A stretch of 64,000 nt of DNA from Asterias amurensis (Eukaryota > Echinodermata > Asteroidea > Forcipulatida > Asteriidae). Positions 63,591-64,000 of this stretch are shown in pieces; within the stretch, counting starts at the first letter, position 1, and each line of letters starts with the position of its first letter. The notes under the pieces are model-generated. The model was not told the DNA's origin. It searched no databases and worked only from the letters and a program-made list of their open reading frames with translations. Where the stretch lies: the NCBI RefSeq assembly GCF_032118995.1, contig NC_092669.1, positions 10,464,335 to 10,528,334 on the forward strand, given 5' to 3'. The position numbers and the translations under genes are program-made.

Positions 63591-63902
63591 CTTGACCAAC
63601 AGATTTGGAGCATGGGTTGGCATCGCTTTTGATTATGTACCAATTGATTTTGGTCTACTGTCCATTCATATAGCGATTAAGAGATTAGGGTAAGATGGGT
63701 TCTTTAGATTGGACGGATTTCCAGATGATCAGAAAGATTTTTTTGTTTGAATCACTGCCAGGGAGTTCTGTATTTAACTAGACATTTATTCTGTCAAAGT
63801 TAAAATGGAATCTAAGGTCAAGTTGAGTTTTGTCATTGACTCATTTTGTTAAAAGACCAGCAGCTGATCAGTAAAGGCTGGGATTAATCCTAACATGAGT
63901 TA

Positions 63903-64000
63903 GGGCCCAATTTCATAGAGCTGCTTAAGCACAAAATTCTGCTTAAGCAAAATAATCAATGCTTAGTCAAATTAGAATACCGGCCAAGACTCCACTCAAT
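63903..64000. mobile_element. Hairpin element, gggcccaatttcatagag family, cut by window end
   Basis: gggcccaatttcatagagct and gcttaagcaaaataatcaat match 14206-14345, including ccggccaagactccactcaa. Confidence 0.85.

Larger units (their letters stand above)
51176..64000. other. APIP intron and/or downstream sequence, repeats only
   Basis: No exon matching the C-terminal part of APIP (the VVPI and RRHGVYVWGE regions) was seen on the plus strand. Stretches with nothing recognisable: about 53900-54390, 54800-55500, 56530-57000, 59175-59625 and 59830-60920, apart from G or T homopolymers (52069-52094; 54946-54961). Confidence 0.6.

Noticed and set aside
63353..63643. Open frames rich in CLFVCLFVC or KQTNKQTNK
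   Set aside because: Produced by the (CAAA)n microsatellite.

Overview
This is a gene-sparse, repeat-dense animal nuclear window. It holds intron-rich genes with GT-AG junctions, long introns, many short inverted-repeat elements and tRNA-derived SINEs. Protein sequences are clearly deuterostome-like. The repeat landscape, dominated by an element whose ends read AGGCAGTGGACACTATTGG next to TTAA, together with the protein divergence, suggests an echinoderm, perhaps a sea star. That taxon is an inference I could not test.

Four protein-coding genes can be assembled by hand with consistent splice phases. (1) HPS5, plus strand, 1718-19289: 15 exons giving the last 1447 codons of a BLOC-2 subunit; its N-terminal beta-propeller lies upstream of the window. 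It carries an in-frame 114-bp coding repeat and, unlike human HPS5, ends in a complete RING-type zinc finger. (2) PDHX, minus strand, 37926-28229: 11 exons, 475 codons, complete, the E3-binding component of the pyruvate dehydrogenase complex. (3) An uncharacterised OB-fold-like gene, plus strand, 38122-43280: 6 exons, about 277 codons, head to head with PDHX across about 195 bp. (4) APIP, plus strand, from 47360: the first 5 exons (to 51175) of methylthioribulose-1-phosphate dehydratase; the remaining ~100 codons were not found before position 64000.

Layout: 1-1717 is repeat-filled upstream sequence or intron of HPS5; 1718-19289 HPS5; 19290-28228 intergenic between convergent HPS5 and PDHX, all repeats; 28229-37926 PDHX; 37927-38121 candidate bidirectional promoter; 38122-43280 OB-fold gene; 43281-47359 intergenic repeats; 47360-51175 APIP exons 1-5; 51176-64000 APIP intron and/or downstream sequence made almost wholly of repeats, with two LINE tails and a diverged ~150-bp tandem array.

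The genes do not form one pathway. HPS5 acts in lysosome-related organelle traffic, PDHX in mitochondrial pyruvate oxidation and APIP in cytosolic methionine salvage. PDHX and APIP are head-to-head neighbours in human as well, so their linkage here looks like retained ancestral synteny, with the OB-fold gene lying between them and occupying the divergent-promoter position. Several dispersed hairpin families share a TTAA target and AAGG- or AAGC-type ends, suggesting related machinery mobilised them. Nested insertions, including insertions at the same site of the main element, record their relative ages.
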